64,000 bases of DNA from Flavihumibacter fluvii (GTDB taxonomy: Bacteria > Bacteroidota > Bacteroidia > Chitinophagales > Chitinophagaceae), in contig NZ_CP092333.1 in NCBI RefSeq assembly GCF_018595675.2, positions 3,682,001 to 3,746,000 of the forward strand, read 5' to 3'. The notes beneath the pieces were generated by a model, which was given only the letters and a program-made list of their open reading frames with translations, did no database searches and was not told the DNA's origin. Shown piece after piece: positions 43,801 through 53,185 of this stretch (the first letter of the stretch is position 1; every line of letters starts with the position of its first letter). Made by a program: the position numbers and the translations under genes.

Positions 43801-45840
43801 ATGCCATTTCAAATCAAAGCGCCATATGAACCGGCAGGAGACCAGCCTCAGGCAATCCGGCAACTCATTGAAGGACTACAATCAGGTGAACGTGACCAGA
43901 CCCTGCTGGGCGTGACGGGTAGCGGTAAGACATTCACAATCGCCAACGTTATCCAGGCCGTACAGAAACCAACCCTGGTGCTGACCCATAACAAGACCCT
44001 GGTTGCGCAGCTTTATGGCGAGTTTAAACAATTCTTCCCGGATAACGCTGTTGGCTATTTTGTCTCTTATTATGATTATTACCAGCCAGAAGCCTACATG
44101 CCTGTTTCTGATACTTATATCGAAAAAGACCTGGCCATCAATGAGGAACTTGATAAACTCCGCCTGCAGGCCACATCACAATTGCTTAGCGGGCGTCGCG
44201 ATATCATCGTGGTCGCTTCGGTAAGTTGTATTTATGGCATGGGTAACCCGACTGAATTTGAAAATGGTATTGTCCGGATCCATGAAGGGCAAACCATCTC
44301 CCGTCAGGCTTTTTTGCATGCACTTGTAAATTCATTATACAACCGTACTCTTACAGATTTCACCCGCGGCACGTTTCGCGTAAAAGGGGATACCGTAGAT
44401 ATCAACCTGCCTTACCTCGATATTGGTTACCGTATTGCCTTCTTCGGGGATGATATCGAAACCATCGAAAGCTTTGAAATACAAACCGGGAAAAGAATCG
44501 GCCGCCTCGAAAACGCCGCCATCTTCCCTGCCAACCTTTACCTGGCACCAAAAGACCAGATGCAACAGGTCTTATATGAAATCCAGGATGAAATGGCCGC
44601 CCAGGTGGAATATTTTAAACAACAGGGTAAATTCATTGAAGCACAACGGCTCAGCGAACGCGTGAACTACGACCTGGAAATGATCCGGGAACTGGGCTAC
44701 TGTAACGGTGTTGAAAACTATTCCCGCTTCTTCGACCGGAGAAAGCCCGGAACCCGGCCTTTCTGCCTGCTGGACTATTTTCCAAAAGACTATCTCTGCG
44801 TGATTGATGAAAGCCACCAGACCATCCCTCAGGTGAGTGGCATGTATGGCGGAGATCGCAGCAGAAAGCTCAACCTGGTAGATTATGGATTCCGGCTGCC
44901 TTCGGCACTGGATAACCGCCCCCTCAATTTCCACGAATTTGAAGCCCTCCTAAACCAAACGATCTATGTATCGGCTACTCCTGGTGATTATGAACTTGAA
45001 AAAACCGGCGGGGTTGTCGTTGAGCAGGTAGTCCGCCCAACCGGACTCCTGGATCCGCCGATTGAAATCCGCCCCAGCATTAACCAGATTGATGACCTGC
45101 TTAATGAAATCGATCTCCGCGTAAAACAGGGTGACCGCGTGCTCGTAACCACCCTAACGAAAAGGATGGCCGAAGAAATGGATAAATACCTGGGCCGGAT
45201 AAATATCAAATCGAAATACATCCATAGTGAGGTGGATACCCTCGACAGGGTTGAGATCTTACGCCAGCTGCGGCTTGGCGAAATCGATGTACTGGTGGGC
45301 GTAAATCTTTTGCGGGAAGGGCTGGACCTGCCGGAAGTCTCACTGGTCGCTATCCTCGATGCGGACAAGGAAGGCTTCCTTCGGAATGAAAAATCCCTGA
45401 CCCAAACCGCAGGCAGGGCCGCCCGTAACGTAAACGGACTGGTTATTTTTTACGCAGATAAAATGACCGAAAGCATGCAAAAAACAATCGATGAAACCGC
45501 CCGCCGCCGCGAAAAACAAATTTCCTATAACCTTGAACACGGTATCACACCTACAACCATCAGCAAATCAATTGAACAGGTCATGGCCCAAACCTCGGTC
45601 CTGGACATCAAGGGTTATGATGTCAAAAACCCCTACGCTATAGCGCCAGATGGCGAATTAGTAACCGTAGCGGCTGACGAACAACCAGCCTATAAAACCA
45701 TCCCCCAGTTGGAAAAAGCCATTACAAGCACCAAAAAGACCATGGAAAAAGCAGCCCGGGACCTTGATTTTATGGAAGCTGCACGATTACGGGATGAAAT
45801 GTTCAGGATGCAAAAAGAGCTGGAGACCATGAAAAAATAA
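43801..45840 (+). CDS. uvrB: Excinuclease ABC subunit B
   Basis: A 679-residue UvrB, the damage-verifying helicase of nucleotide excision repair. It has GVTGSGKTFTIANV (Walker A), the beta-hairpin region around SYYDYYQPEAYMP, DESHQTIPQVSGMYGGDR, and SQTAGRAARN-type motif VI as LTQTAGRAARNV. The last 40 residues are the UVR domain for UvrC contact (EKAARDLDFMEAARLRDEM). TACTTTC at 43776-43782 with TTG at 43758-43760 could be a weak promoter. The 278-base gap upstream holds no convincing gene. Confidence 0.96.
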   Translation: MPFQIKAPYEPAGDQPQAIRQLIEGLQSGERDQTLLGVTGSGKTFTIANVIQAVQKPTLVLTHNKTLVAQLYGEFKQFFPDNAVGYFVSYYDYYQPEAYMPVSDTYIEKDLAINEELDKLRLQATSQLLSGRRDIIVVASVSCIYGMGNPTEFENGIVRIHEGQTISRQAFLHALVNSLYNRTLTDFTRGTFRVKGDTVDINLPYLDIGYRIAFFGDDIETIESFEIQTGKRIGRLENAAIFPANLYLAPKDQMQQVLYEIQDEMAAQVEYFKQQGKFIEAQRLSERVNYDLEMIRELGYCNGVENYSRFFDRRKPGTRPFCLLDYFPKDYLCVIDESHQTIPQVSGMYGGDRSRKLNLVDYGFRLPSALDNRPLNFHEFEALLNQTIYVSATPGDYELEKTGGVVVEQVVRPTGLLDPPIEIRPSINQIDDLLNEIDLRVKQGDRVLVTTLTKRMAEEMDKYLGRINIKSKYIHSEVDTLDRVEILRQLRLGEIDVLVGVNLLREGLDLPEVSLVAILDADKEGFLRNEKSLTQTAGRAARNVNGLVIFYADKMTESMQKTIDETARRREKQISYNLEHGITPTTISKSIEQVMAQTSVLDIKGYDVKNPYAIAPDGELVTVAADEQPAYKTIPQLEKAITSTKKTMEKAARDLDFMEAARLRDEMFRMQKELETMKK

Positions 45841-45868
45841 GTATCTTATATTTTCATAATATCAGGTC

Positions 45869-46612
45869 ATGATCTCCATTGCATTTTACAATCTGAAAGG
45901 CGGCGTAGGTAAAACCGCCACTTGTGTCAACCTCTCCTACCTTGCCGCCCAGGATGGCTATAAGGTTTTGTTATGGGACCTGGATCCCCAGGGCTCTACC
46001 TCTTTTTACTATAATGTACAACCGAAAGTAAAAAGCGGCACGCAAAAACTATTCAATGCCCAACTTGACCTGGATGACCTGATCATGGCAACTGGTTATG
46101 ATAACATCGACATCATTCCCGCTGACCTTACCGCCCGTAACCTGGAGTTGATTCTCGAAGAGCTGAAGACATCACGGAAAAGATTTAAAACCATTTTATC
46201 TGCCCTCGCGAATGATTATGATTTCGTTTTCATTGATTGTCCGCCGGGTTTCTCCGTGTTATCAGAAAATATTTTTACGGCAGCTGATGTCATATTGATG
46301 CCCACTATCCCAACGACACTTTCGGTGCGTACCTATGAATTGGTAAAAGAATACTTCGAAGAAAAATCACTGGACCAATCCAAGCTGATGTGTTGCTTCA
46401 CCATGGTGGATATCCGAAAGAATATGCATATCGATACCATGGAAGAACTGATCAAAGACAAAAAATTCTTCTCCAATTATATCCCCTACCTCTCTGATGT
46501 TGAAAAAATGGGTATCTACCAGGCACCCATAGCCGTTTTTGCACCATCAAGTTATGCTTCGAAATGCTATTCCGATTTATGGGAAGAAATCAGGGAGGGT
46601 GTTGTGGGGTGA
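45869..46612 (+). CDS. ParA-family ATPase without ParB partner
   Basis: A 247-residue ParA/Soj-type ATPase with the deviant Walker A YNLKGGVGKTATCVNL, WDLDPQGSTS (Walker A') and VFIDCPPG (Walker B). No DNA-binding domain precedes it. No parB or centromere-like repeat is nearby, so it is an orphan, perhaps positioning a protein complex rather than DNA. It follows uvrB by 28 bases and may share its transcript. Confidence 0.88.
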   Translation: MISIAFYNLKGGVGKTATCVNLSYLAAQDGYKVLLWDLDPQGSTSFYYNVQPKVKSGTQKLFNAQLDLDDLIMATGYDNIDIIPADLTARNLELILEELKTSRKRFKTILSALANDYDFVFIDCPPGFSVLSENIFTAADVILMPTIPTTLSVRTYELVKEYFEEKSLDQSKLMCCFTMVDIRKNMHIDTMEELIKDKKFFSNYIPYLSDVEKMGIYQAPIAVFAPSSYASKCYSDLWEEIREGVVG

Positions 46613-46690
46613 TACAAAGGCATGATGACAATCATTCTTTATGCTGGCAGACGTCCTGTTTTAAATCTTTGATATGGATTAACCTTGTAC

Positions 46691-47665
46691 ATGAATGGAA
46701 ATTCAGTTCATATTGGATTAACAGGTGATGTAATGATAGGGAGGAATGTAAACACGTCAATAAGCAGTTTTGGCTATGCCTACCCATGGGGGAATGTATT
46801 GCCATTATTGAAAAAAACAGATGTCAATATTATTAATCTTGAAGCCGCCCTCACAAACAGCAATAAGAAGGTATTTAAAACTTTTAACTTTAAAGCCACT
46901 CCTGACAGAACCAGTACCCTAACCGCGGGATGCATAACCCTGGTGAACCTTGCCAATAATCACATACTTGATTTTTCAGAAGAGGGATTGGTGGAATCAA
47001 TTCATTCATTAATTGGCGCAGGTATAAATTACGTAGGCGCGGGCAGGAATGCCTTTGAAGCCGAAAGGCCTTGCATCCTCAGGAAAAATGATACCAGTAT
47101 TGGTGTGCTGGGCTTTACAGATAATGAACCCGGATGGGCCGCTACTCCTTCAGGGACTGGTGTTAATTATATCGACATTTCTAATGGTAATGATCGCGCA
47201 AGGGCGAAAGACTGCATATCAGCATTGTGTAAACGGGCAGATATCGTTATCGTTAGTATCCACTGGGGGCCAAATATGAAACTTTCGCCAGATCAGGAAT
47301 TTGTGAATTTTGCCCATGAAATGATCGATTCCGGTGCAGATATCATTCATGGACATAGTGCGCATAATTTCCAGGGTATTGAAGTCTACAGGAATAAACT
47401 CGTATTATATGATACGGGTGATTTTATTGATGATTATATGGTCAACCCGGACTTTAAAAATGACCACTCATTTTTATTCAGAATTGAAGTAAATAAAGAA
47501 GGAATAAAAAAATTAGAACTTTTCCCTGTATTAATTTCTGATTGCCAGGTAAATCTTGCAGCAATGGAAGACTATCAATGGAGCGCTACGCGAATACAAG
47601 AATTATCTGCAGGTTTCGGAACAACACTTATTGATAAAGGTGAAGTGATAGTGAAATATTTTTAA
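46691..47665 (+). CDS. CapA-family protein (poly-gamma-glutamate/metallophosphatase-like)
   Basis: A 324-residue PGA_cap domain protein, calcineurin-like phosphoesterase fold. Motifs: GLTGDVMIGR, IINLEAALT, LANNHILDF, SIHWGPN and GHSAHNFQGIE, the metal-binding set. Family members include CapA/PgsA of polyglutamate capsule, but many Bacteroidota copies are cytoplasmic and of unknown role; there is no signal peptide here and no capBC genes near. The ATG (MNGNSVH) is chosen over a TTG two codons earlier. The next gene starts 14 bases downstream. Confidence 0.87.
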   Translation: MNGNSVHIGLTGDVMIGRNVNTSISSFGYAYPWGNVLPLLKKTDVNIINLEAALTNSNKKVFKTFNFKATPDRTSTLTAGCITLVNLANNHILDFSEEGLVESIHSLIGAGINYVGAGRNAFEAERPCILRKNDTSIGVLGFTDNEPGWAATPSGTGVNYIDISNGNDRARAKDCISALCKRADIVIVSIHWGPNMKLSPDQEFVNFAHEMIDSGADIIHGHSAHNFQGIEVYRNKLVLYDTGDFIDDYMVNPDFKNDHSFLFRIEVNKEGIKKLELFPVLISDCQVNLAAMEDYQWSATRIQELSAGFGTTLIDKGEVIVKYF

Positions 47666-47679
47666 CTAAAACAAAAGTC

Positions 47680-48324
47680 ATGTTTGCCGACAGGAAAGAC
47701 GCAGCCATTCAATTGGCAAAAGCACTGGAACAATATAAAAATACGAATGCCCTTGTATTGGGAATTCCCAGGGGTGGCGCAGAAACGGCTTTTTATGTGG
47801 CCATTCATCTGGGAGCCGAGTTATCTATGCTCATTTCACGAAAATTGGGGCATCCTGATAACCCGGAATATGCATTTGGCGCCATTGCAGAAGATGGTAG
47901 TATATATTTAAGTCCTCATGCAAAAGAGGAACTTTCAGAAGCAACGATCAATTCTGTTGTGGAAAAACAAAAATTAGAAATTCAACGCAGGATAAAAATG
48001 TTGCGTAAAGGGAAGCCACTACCAAAAATTAAAGGAAGGACCGTTATACTGGTTGATGATGGTATTGCTACCGGTGCAACAATTTTTGCAGCAATTGAAA
48101 TGTGTAAAAAACAACAGGCTGGTAAAATTGTGATAGCTGCGCCTGTTGCCAGCCCCGATGTTGAAGAAAGGTTTTCCAATAAAGCGGATGAACTGGTGAT
48201 ACTTGAAAAGCCGGAATTTTACCACGCAGTATCCCAGGTCTATGAATCTTTCTATCAACTTTCAGATGAGGATACAATTGGGTTTATGGAGAAATGGGAA
48301 AAGGAAAAGGGTACAACCCGCTGA
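47680..48324 (+). CDS. Phosphoribosyltransferase-family protein
   Basis: A 214-residue type I PRTase. FADRKDAAIQLAKAL and VLGIPRGGAETAF form the N-terminal pattern, and VILVDDGIATGATI is the PRPP-binding loop. The hood region (KLGHPDNPEYAFGAIAEDG) is like the group often annotated only as phosphoribosyltransferase, with unknown base. It is in a run with CapA upstream (14 bases) and DUF2784 downstream (1 base between stop and start), so the three are probably one transcript. Confidence 0.9.
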   Translation: MFADRKDAAIQLAKALEQYKNTNALVLGIPRGGAETAFYVAIHLGAELSMLISRKLGHPDNPEYAFGAIAEDGSIYLSPHAKEELSEATINSVVEKQKLEIQRRIKMLRKGKPLPKIKGRTVILVDDGIATGATIFAAIEMCKKQQAGKIVIAAPVASPDVEERFSNKADELVILEKPEFYHAVSQVYESFYQLSDEDTIGFMEKWEKEKGTTR

Positions 48325-48325
48325 T

Positions 48326-48703
48326 ATGTGGTATCAATTCCTGAATATCTTTTTCTTTGTATTTCACACAATATTTACGGTATTCAATATTGCCGGATGG
48401 GTTTTTAGCGCGACCAGGAAATGGAATTTACTGACGCTTTCATTAACAACATTTTCATGGTTTGTATTAGGTATCTGGTATGGATGGGGCTATTGCTTTT
48501 GTACGGACTGGCATTGGCAGGTGCGCTCTGCCCTTGGCTACACAGATAAGTCGAATTCCTATATTCACTTCCTGTTACTTAAGCTGACCGGAATAAATTT
48601 TCCTGAACAACTGGTAGAATCCTGCACACTTATTATATTCCTGGTGAGCTTTGGGTTGAGTATCTTGCTAAATATTCGGGATCACCGAAAAAAAATAAAA
48701 TAA
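48326..48703 (+). CDS. DUF2784 membrane protein
   Basis: A 125-residue membrane protein with three helices (about 5-25, 34-52 and 95-115). FNIAGWVFSATRKWNLLTL and YGWGYCFCTDWHWQVR are the DUF2784 signature, with conserved Cys and His/Trp residues between helices two and three. The ATG is one base after the stop of the PRTase gene. A longer reading would overlap that gene by more than 100 bases and is unlikely. Confidence 0.85.
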   Translation: MWYQFLNIFFFVFHTIFTVFNIAGWVFSATRKWNLLTLSLTTFSWFVLGIWYGWGYCFCTDWHWQVRSALGYTDKSNSYIHFLLLKLTGINFPEQLVESCTLIIFLVSFGLSILLNIRDHRKKIK

Positions 48704-48712
48704 AGTTAAACC

Positions 48713-49018
48713 CTACCTGTTCTCTTCCAATTCTTCTTTGAATTTGCGTAACTGGTGTGCAAGGTCATCTATCACTTTGTCAAGCGCTACCTCAAATCTT
48801 TCCTCTTGTTCGCTGGCGAATAAAATAGTGGATTTTGGCAATTCCATTTTTGCTTCAATGAAGGAACACTTCTGAACATCACTTTGTTCTTTACGCAGGA
48901 CTACACTGCAGTCTCCTATACGATCGTACCGTTTAGCAAAATGTTCAAACCTGCTGCGTACCAGTTCCATCAGCTTTTCATCCGGTTCGAAATGGGGTGA
49001 TTCTATATGTAATTGCAT
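48713..49018 (-). CDS. hpf: Ribosome hibernation promoting factor, short form
   Basis: A 101-residue HPF/YfiA-type protein that binds the 30S subunit and inactivates ribosomes in starvation. MQLHIESPHFEPDEKLMELV and RFEHFAKRYDRI match the family; the C-terminal dimerisation domain of long HPF is absent. The strand order and basic helices (IDDLAHQLRKFKEELEE) are typical. Single gene, converging on DUF2784 with 9 bases between. Confidence 0.88.
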   Translation of the reverse strand: MQLHIESPHFEPDEKLMELVRSRFEHFAKRYDRIGDCSVVLRKEQSDVQKCSFIEAKMELPKSTILFASEQEERFEVALDKVIDDLAHQLRKFKEELEENR

Positions 49019-49120
49019 AAGTTCCCTTATTTAAATATTATGTACCTGAAACCAATTGCAAGACTAATAATCTTGCATTGGTATATTTGCTACAGACCTG
49101 GTATAATTTACGGAATATAG

Positions 49121-49279
49121 TTGAAAGTAAATTATCAACCGGCGGATTGTCACATTTATGGCAAGGATGACCTGATCTCCTGTTTTCTTGAAGATCCTGA
49201 ACGTATAGCACCTGCATGCTATGCCAATAATCGATCTATTATGGATTTGATCGGTTGGAATTTTACTGGTACACCCTGA
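49121..49279 (+). CDS. Doubtful 52-residue reading frame
   Basis: A frame opens with TTG right after an in-frame TAG and ends in TGA, overlapping the end of the GH16 gene by 17 bases. Its translation (for example NYQPADCHIYGKDDLISCFL and RIAPACYANNRSIMD) has the balanced composition of a folded protein rather than of noise, with three cysteines. The lack of an ATG before residue 41 argues against it, or it may be the remnant of a larger gene. I recognise no family. Confidence 0.25.
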   Translation: MKVNYQPADCHIYGKDDLISCFLEDPERIAPACYANNRSIMDLIGWNFTGTP

Positions 49280-50054
49280 CATAATCCACTAACATTCGCT
49301 GTGGAAATACAGATGCATCCACTCCCATCTTTCCACCCCAGTTGCCGCCAACAGCAAGATTCAGGATCACATGAAATGGCTGGTCAAATGGCCATGCTTC
49401 AGATCCCGTTCCGTTATTTAGAAACTCATGGTATTTTTTGCCATCGATAAAAAAACTGATCTTGTCTTTTGTCCACTCAATGGCATAAACATGAAAAGCA
49501 TCCACCAGGTCACCCAGCCAAACACCTTTAGTGCTCTGTGTGCCGATCATATGGTTAAAGGCGCCGGTATGCACTGAACCAAAAACCGAATCGGGCATAT
49601 AGCCTACAAATTCCATGATATCGATCTCCCCGCTTTTCGGCCAACCGCCATATTTCCAATCGGTGGGCAACATCCAGATTGCCGGCCAGGTACCCTTACC
49701 ATGCGGCAATTTAGCCCGCACTTCAATCTTCCCGTATTTCCAGTCTCCCTTGTTCTTAGACACCAGCCTGGACGACGAGTAATCCATTCCCTTAAAAGAT
49801 TCCTTTATTGCTGTTAAAACGAGAAACCCATTTTCAACCCGGGCATTTTCCAAACGATTCTCTGTATAATATTCCAGTTCATTATTACCCCAGCCATGCC
49901 CACCTGTATCATAACCCCATTTTGACCTATCCGGAAGCCCTGAGTAATTGAACTCATCTGCCCAAACTAATTTCTTAAACTGTGCTGTGGTATTGCTGAT
50001 GCACCCCAGTAATATAAGAGCTGCTATAAAAGGCTTAATACAAATGCTATTCAT
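49263..50054 (-). CDS. Glycoside hydrolase family 16 (beta-glucanase-like) lipoprotein
   Basis: A 263-residue exported enzyme. The N-terminus has a lipobox-like LLGC (Cys18) before SNTTAQ. The beta-jelly-roll has the catalytic GEIDIMEFVG (nucleophile and acid Glu), WAIWMLP-type WPAIWMLP, and the end AVGGNWGG...DYVRVYQ of laminarinases and lichenases. It probably cleaves beta-1,3-glucan; fine specificity cannot be read. It stands alone, not in a polysaccharide utilisation locus; no SusC/SusD genes are near. Confidence 0.93.
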   Translation of the reverse strand: MNSICIKPFIAALILLGCISNTTAQFKKLVWADEFNYSGLPDRSKWGYDTGGHGWGNNELEYYTENRLENARVENGFLVLTAIKESFKGMDYSSSRLVSKNKGDWKYGKIEVRAKLPHGKGTWPAIWMLPTDWKYGGWPKSGEIDIMEFVGYMPDSVFGSVHTGAFNHMIGTQSTKGVWLGDLVDAFHVYAIEWTKDKISFFIDGKKYHEFLNNGTGSEAWPFDQPFHVILNLAVGGNWGGKMGVDASVFPQRMLVDYVRVYQ

Positions 50055-50099
50055 GAATGCTTTTTTAATTATTAAATCTATAGTAAATCAAGGTGGCCT

Positions 50100-53021
50100 T
50101 CACGCCAAGGCTTCAAATAACACTTCCACAGGATGCTGGGCTTTTCTGCCTGTACCATCTTTGATCTGGTGCCGGCAACTGGTGCCAGGTGCTGCAATGA
50201 TCACCTGCTCCGCCTGCTGTCTTACTGCCGGGAATAAGACCAGTTCACCGATTTTCATAGATAGTTCATAATGTTCTTTTTCATAACCAAATGATCCGGC
50301 CATTCCGCAACAACCCGATGGTATGGTTTCAACCGTATAATTTTCCGGCAATGATAATAATTTTACCGAAGGGGCAACTGAAGAGATGGACTTTTGCTGG
50401 CAATGGCCGTGCAGCTTGATTTTCCTGGGTGATGTCGTAAACTGTTCCTTCCGGATAATGCCTTTTTCAATTTCTGACGCAATGAATTCATCAATTAAAA
50501 ACACCCGCTGTGAGAGGACCCTTGCGGCTTCCAATAAATCATCACTTGCCAGGTCCGGATACTCATCCCTAAAGGTTAAGATAGCTGATGGTTCAATGCC
50601 AATTAAAGGTGATTCGGCCGTGATAATATCTTTCAGCAAGCTGATATTCTTATTGGCGATCTTTTGCCCCTCGCGGACCAGCCCTTTCGACAACCAGGCC
50701 CTGCCGCTTTCAACATGCTCCGGAATAACCACATCATAACCAAGTTGTTCTAATAACAGAATTGCCTTGATACCAATTGTAGTATCATTAAAATTGGTGA
50801 ATTCATCACAGAATAAATACACTTTTCTAATAGTAGCTGCCTGTTTCCGGTCCCGCCGGTGTTTTTTATACCAACTCTGTAAAGTGGAAGAATGCATGGT
50901 TGGCATCGAACGGTCGGCAGCAAAACCAGCAAGTTTTTTAACCACTCCACTGATCATTTTATTCGTCATGACAAAATTATACAAAGCAGGCGCCAGTGCT
51001 CCTATTTTCGCTGAGCGATTGAAATTCGCAATCAACTTAGAGCGGAAGGGTACACCATTGGAATCATAATATTGTTGCAAAAACTCCGCTTTTAATTTTG
51101 CCATATCCACATTAGACGGACATTCCGACTTGCAGGCCTTGCAACTCAGGCAGAGATCCATCACTTCATAAATCTCTTTATGGTCAAACCGGTTGATCTT
51201 GTCGGAATGGGTCAGGTACTCGCGTAAAATATTTGCCCGGGCCCGGGTCGTATCTTTTTCATTTCGGCTGGCCATGAACGATGGACACATGGTGCCACCG
51301 GATAAATGTGTCTTCCGGCAATCCCCGGAACCATTGCATTGTTCTGCATGCTGTAAAACATCCTGTTTATGGTAACGGAACACAGTTTTAAATTCCGGAG
51401 TTTTTTGTCCGGGCTCATATCGCAGCATCGTATTCATCGGCGGCGTATCCACGATCTTGTTCGGATTGAAAATATGCAGCGGATCCCAGGTTTCCTTAAC
51501 CAGTTTCAACAAGGCATAATTCTTCTCCCCCACCATTTGTTTAATAAACTCACCACGCAAACGGCCATCGCCATGTTCACCACTCAGTGAACCATTGTAT
51601 TTCTTCACCAGGATGGCGATCTCTTCTGCGATCGTGCGGAAAAGGGCATTGCCTTCCTTCGTCTTCAAATTAAGGATCGGCCGTAAATGGATTTCGCCGG
51701 AGCCTGCGTGCGCATAATGCACGGAATACAGGTTATATTTTTTCAGGATTTCGTTGAAATCGCGGATGTAAGCCGGAAGGTCATGCACATCCACGGCCGT
51801 ATCTTCAATTACCGGAACGGCTTTACTATCGCCAGGCAGGTTACTCAGGAGACCCAATCCCGCTTTGCGAAGGGTCCAGATTTTTTTACTGTCCTCGCCA
51901 AACAATAAAGGAAAATGGTAACCTAATCCGGCTGCCCGCATATCGGCTTCCACTTTTGCGGCAATTTCTACGATTTCTTCGCGGTTGGTGCGGGCAAATT
52001 CGATAACCAGGATAGCGCCTGGGTCGCCCTTTACAAAAAACCGGTTCTTCATCTGCTCCCGGTTATCTTTTGTGCATTCCAGTATATAGTGGTCGATCAG
52101 TTCCGATGCACTGGGCTTGTATTGTACAGCGATCAGGTTGGCCCTCAGGGATTCATCGATCGAATTGAAATGCACACAGAGCAGCCCCACTTCCTTTGGC
52201 GGCAGTTCTACAACATTCAATGTGATCTCAGTGATAAAAGCCAGGGTACCTTCCGAACCGGCCAACAGCTTACAGAAATTAAAATCAGGCTCGCCCGCTG
52301 TAAATGGTGCTGATTCCAGTAATACATCAATCGCATAGCCGGTATTTCGGCGCTCTACTGATTTTTTGGGGAATTCCTTGCGGATTTCTACCTGGTTATC
52401 ATAATTGCCCAATAAAGAGCGAACGGACCTGTAAATTTTTGACTCAAGGGTATCGCCTTCGCATTTCTGGTGAAACTCATCCAGTGTCACTGCTTTGAAA
52501 ATGGCTTCTGAGCCATCGCTTAAAAAAGCCTTCACTTCAAGCAGGTGCTCGCGTGTACTCCGGTAAACAACCGAATTAGACCCACAGGAATTATTTCCCA
52601 CCATTCCGCCAATCATGGCACGGTTGGCGGTAGAGGTCTCCGGACCAAAAAACAGTCCATGCGGCTTAAGGAACATATTCAGTTCATCGCGGATCACCCC
52701 TGGCTGGACCCTCACCCATTTTTCTTCTGTATTCAGCTCGAGAATCTGGTTGAAATACTTTGAAACGTCAACAACAATACCCCCGCCTACCACCTGGCCT
52801 GCTAATGAGGTCCCGGCTGTCCTTGGGATTAAAGATGTTCTTTCCTGCCGGGCAAACGCGATCAGTTTTTGAAGATCCTTAGTGGTTTTAGGGATGGCTA
52901 CCGCAATGGGCATTTCCCGGTAAGCCGACGCATCCGTCGCATAAAGGGTGCGCATGGTCTGGTCATCATGTAGTTCTCCGTCGAGTTGTTTTTTGAGTTG
53001 CTGCAGTTTCTCGGTCGTCAT
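50100..53021 (-). CDS. Fused FAD-linked oxidase and Fe-S oxidoreductase (GlcD-GlcF / D-2-hydroxyglutarate dehydrogenase type)
   Basis: A 973-residue fusion. Residues about 1-530 are a VAO-type FAD enzyme (SLIPRTAGTSLAGQVVGGGIVVDVS binding loop in parts, SNLPGD, then AHAGSGEIHLRP). Residues 590-700 carry ferredoxin cysteines (CNGSGDCRKTH, CLSCKACKSECP), and the C-terminus has a CCG domain (IPSGCCGMAGSFG). It would oxidise a D-2-hydroxyacid such as lactate, glycolate or 2-hydroxyglutarate and pass electrons on. The ATG giving MTTEKLQQ is used; the reading runs 20 codons further upstream without support. No signal peptide. Confidence 0.9.
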   Translation of the reverse strand: MTTEKLQQLKKQLDGELHDDQTMRTLYATDASAYREMPIAVAIPKTTKDLQKLIAFARQERTSLIPRTAGTSLAGQVVGGGIVVDVSKYFNQILELNTEEKWVRVQPGVIRDELNMFLKPHGLFFGPETSTANRAMIGGMVGNNSCGSNSVVYRSTREHLLEVKAFLSDGSEAIFKAVTLDEFHQKCEGDTLESKIYRSVRSLLGNYDNQVEIRKEFPKKSVERRNTGYAIDVLLESAPFTAGEPDFNFCKLLAGSEGTLAFITEITLNVVELPPKEVGLLCVHFNSIDESLRANLIAVQYKPSASELIDHYILECTKDNREQMKNRFFVKGDPGAILVIEFARTNREEIVEIAAKVEADMRAAGLGYHFPLLFGEDSKKIWTLRKAGLGLLSNLPGDSKAVPVIEDTAVDVHDLPAYIRDFNEILKKYNLYSVHYAHAGSGEIHLRPILNLKTKEGNALFRTIAEEIAILVKKYNGSLSGEHGDGRLRGEFIKQMVGEKNYALLKLVKETWDPLHIFNPNKIVDTPPMNTMLRYEPGQKTPEFKTVFRYHKQDVLQHAEQCNGSGDCRKTHLSGGTMCPSFMASRNEKDTTRARANILREYLTHSDKINRFDHKEIYEVMDLCLSCKACKSECPSNVDMAKLKAEFLQQYYDSNGVPFRSKLIANFNRSAKIGALAPALYNFVMTNKMISGVVKKLAGFAADRSMPTMHSSTLQSWYKKHRRDRKQAATIRKVYLFCDEFTNFNDTTIGIKAILLLEQLGYDVVIPEHVESGRAWLSKGLVREGQKIANKNISLLKDIITAESPLIGIEPSAILTFRDEYPDLASDDLLEAARVLSQRVFLIDEFIASEIEKGIIRKEQFTTSPRKIKLHGHCQQKSISSVAPSVKLLSLPENYTVETIPSGCCGMAGSFGYEKEHYELSMKIGELVLFPAVRQQAEQVIIAAPGTSCRHQIKDGTGRKAQHPVEVLFEALA

Positions 53022-53120
53022 TTCAATATAGGCGCATAAGAGCAGGGGCAAATTTAACCCTAGTTTATGGAATATACCCATTCAAACTATCCTATATGAT
53101 AAAGGAAAAGGCCGGCGTGG

Positions 53121-53139
53121 ATTGTACATAATGTACAAT
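53121..53139. promoter_or_regulatory. Perfect 19-base palindrome, likely operator of the HigA-like regulator
   Basis: ATTGTACAT-A-ATGTACAAT, 9-base arms around one base, 46 bases before the regulator ATG. Its TTG (53122-53124) is 20 bases before TAATTTCA (53145-53152), a weak -7 candidate, so the palindrome would cover the upstream promoter element. That is the usual place for an autoregulating XRE repressor. Confidence 0.55.
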
Positions 53140-53185
53140 TGTTGTAATTTCAGGTGACAAATCTGGCCATCTAAAAGGGAAAAAC

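Noticed and set aside
43606-43863. Minus-strand frame overlapping the uvrB start
   Set aside because: Overlaps 63 bases of uvrB; no family, no start signal. The last part has protein-like composition but not enough to call it.
49064-49282. 72-codon minus-strand frame between hpf and the GH16 gene
   Set aside because: Opposite to a more protein-like plus-strand frame and overlapping the GH16 end; no support.
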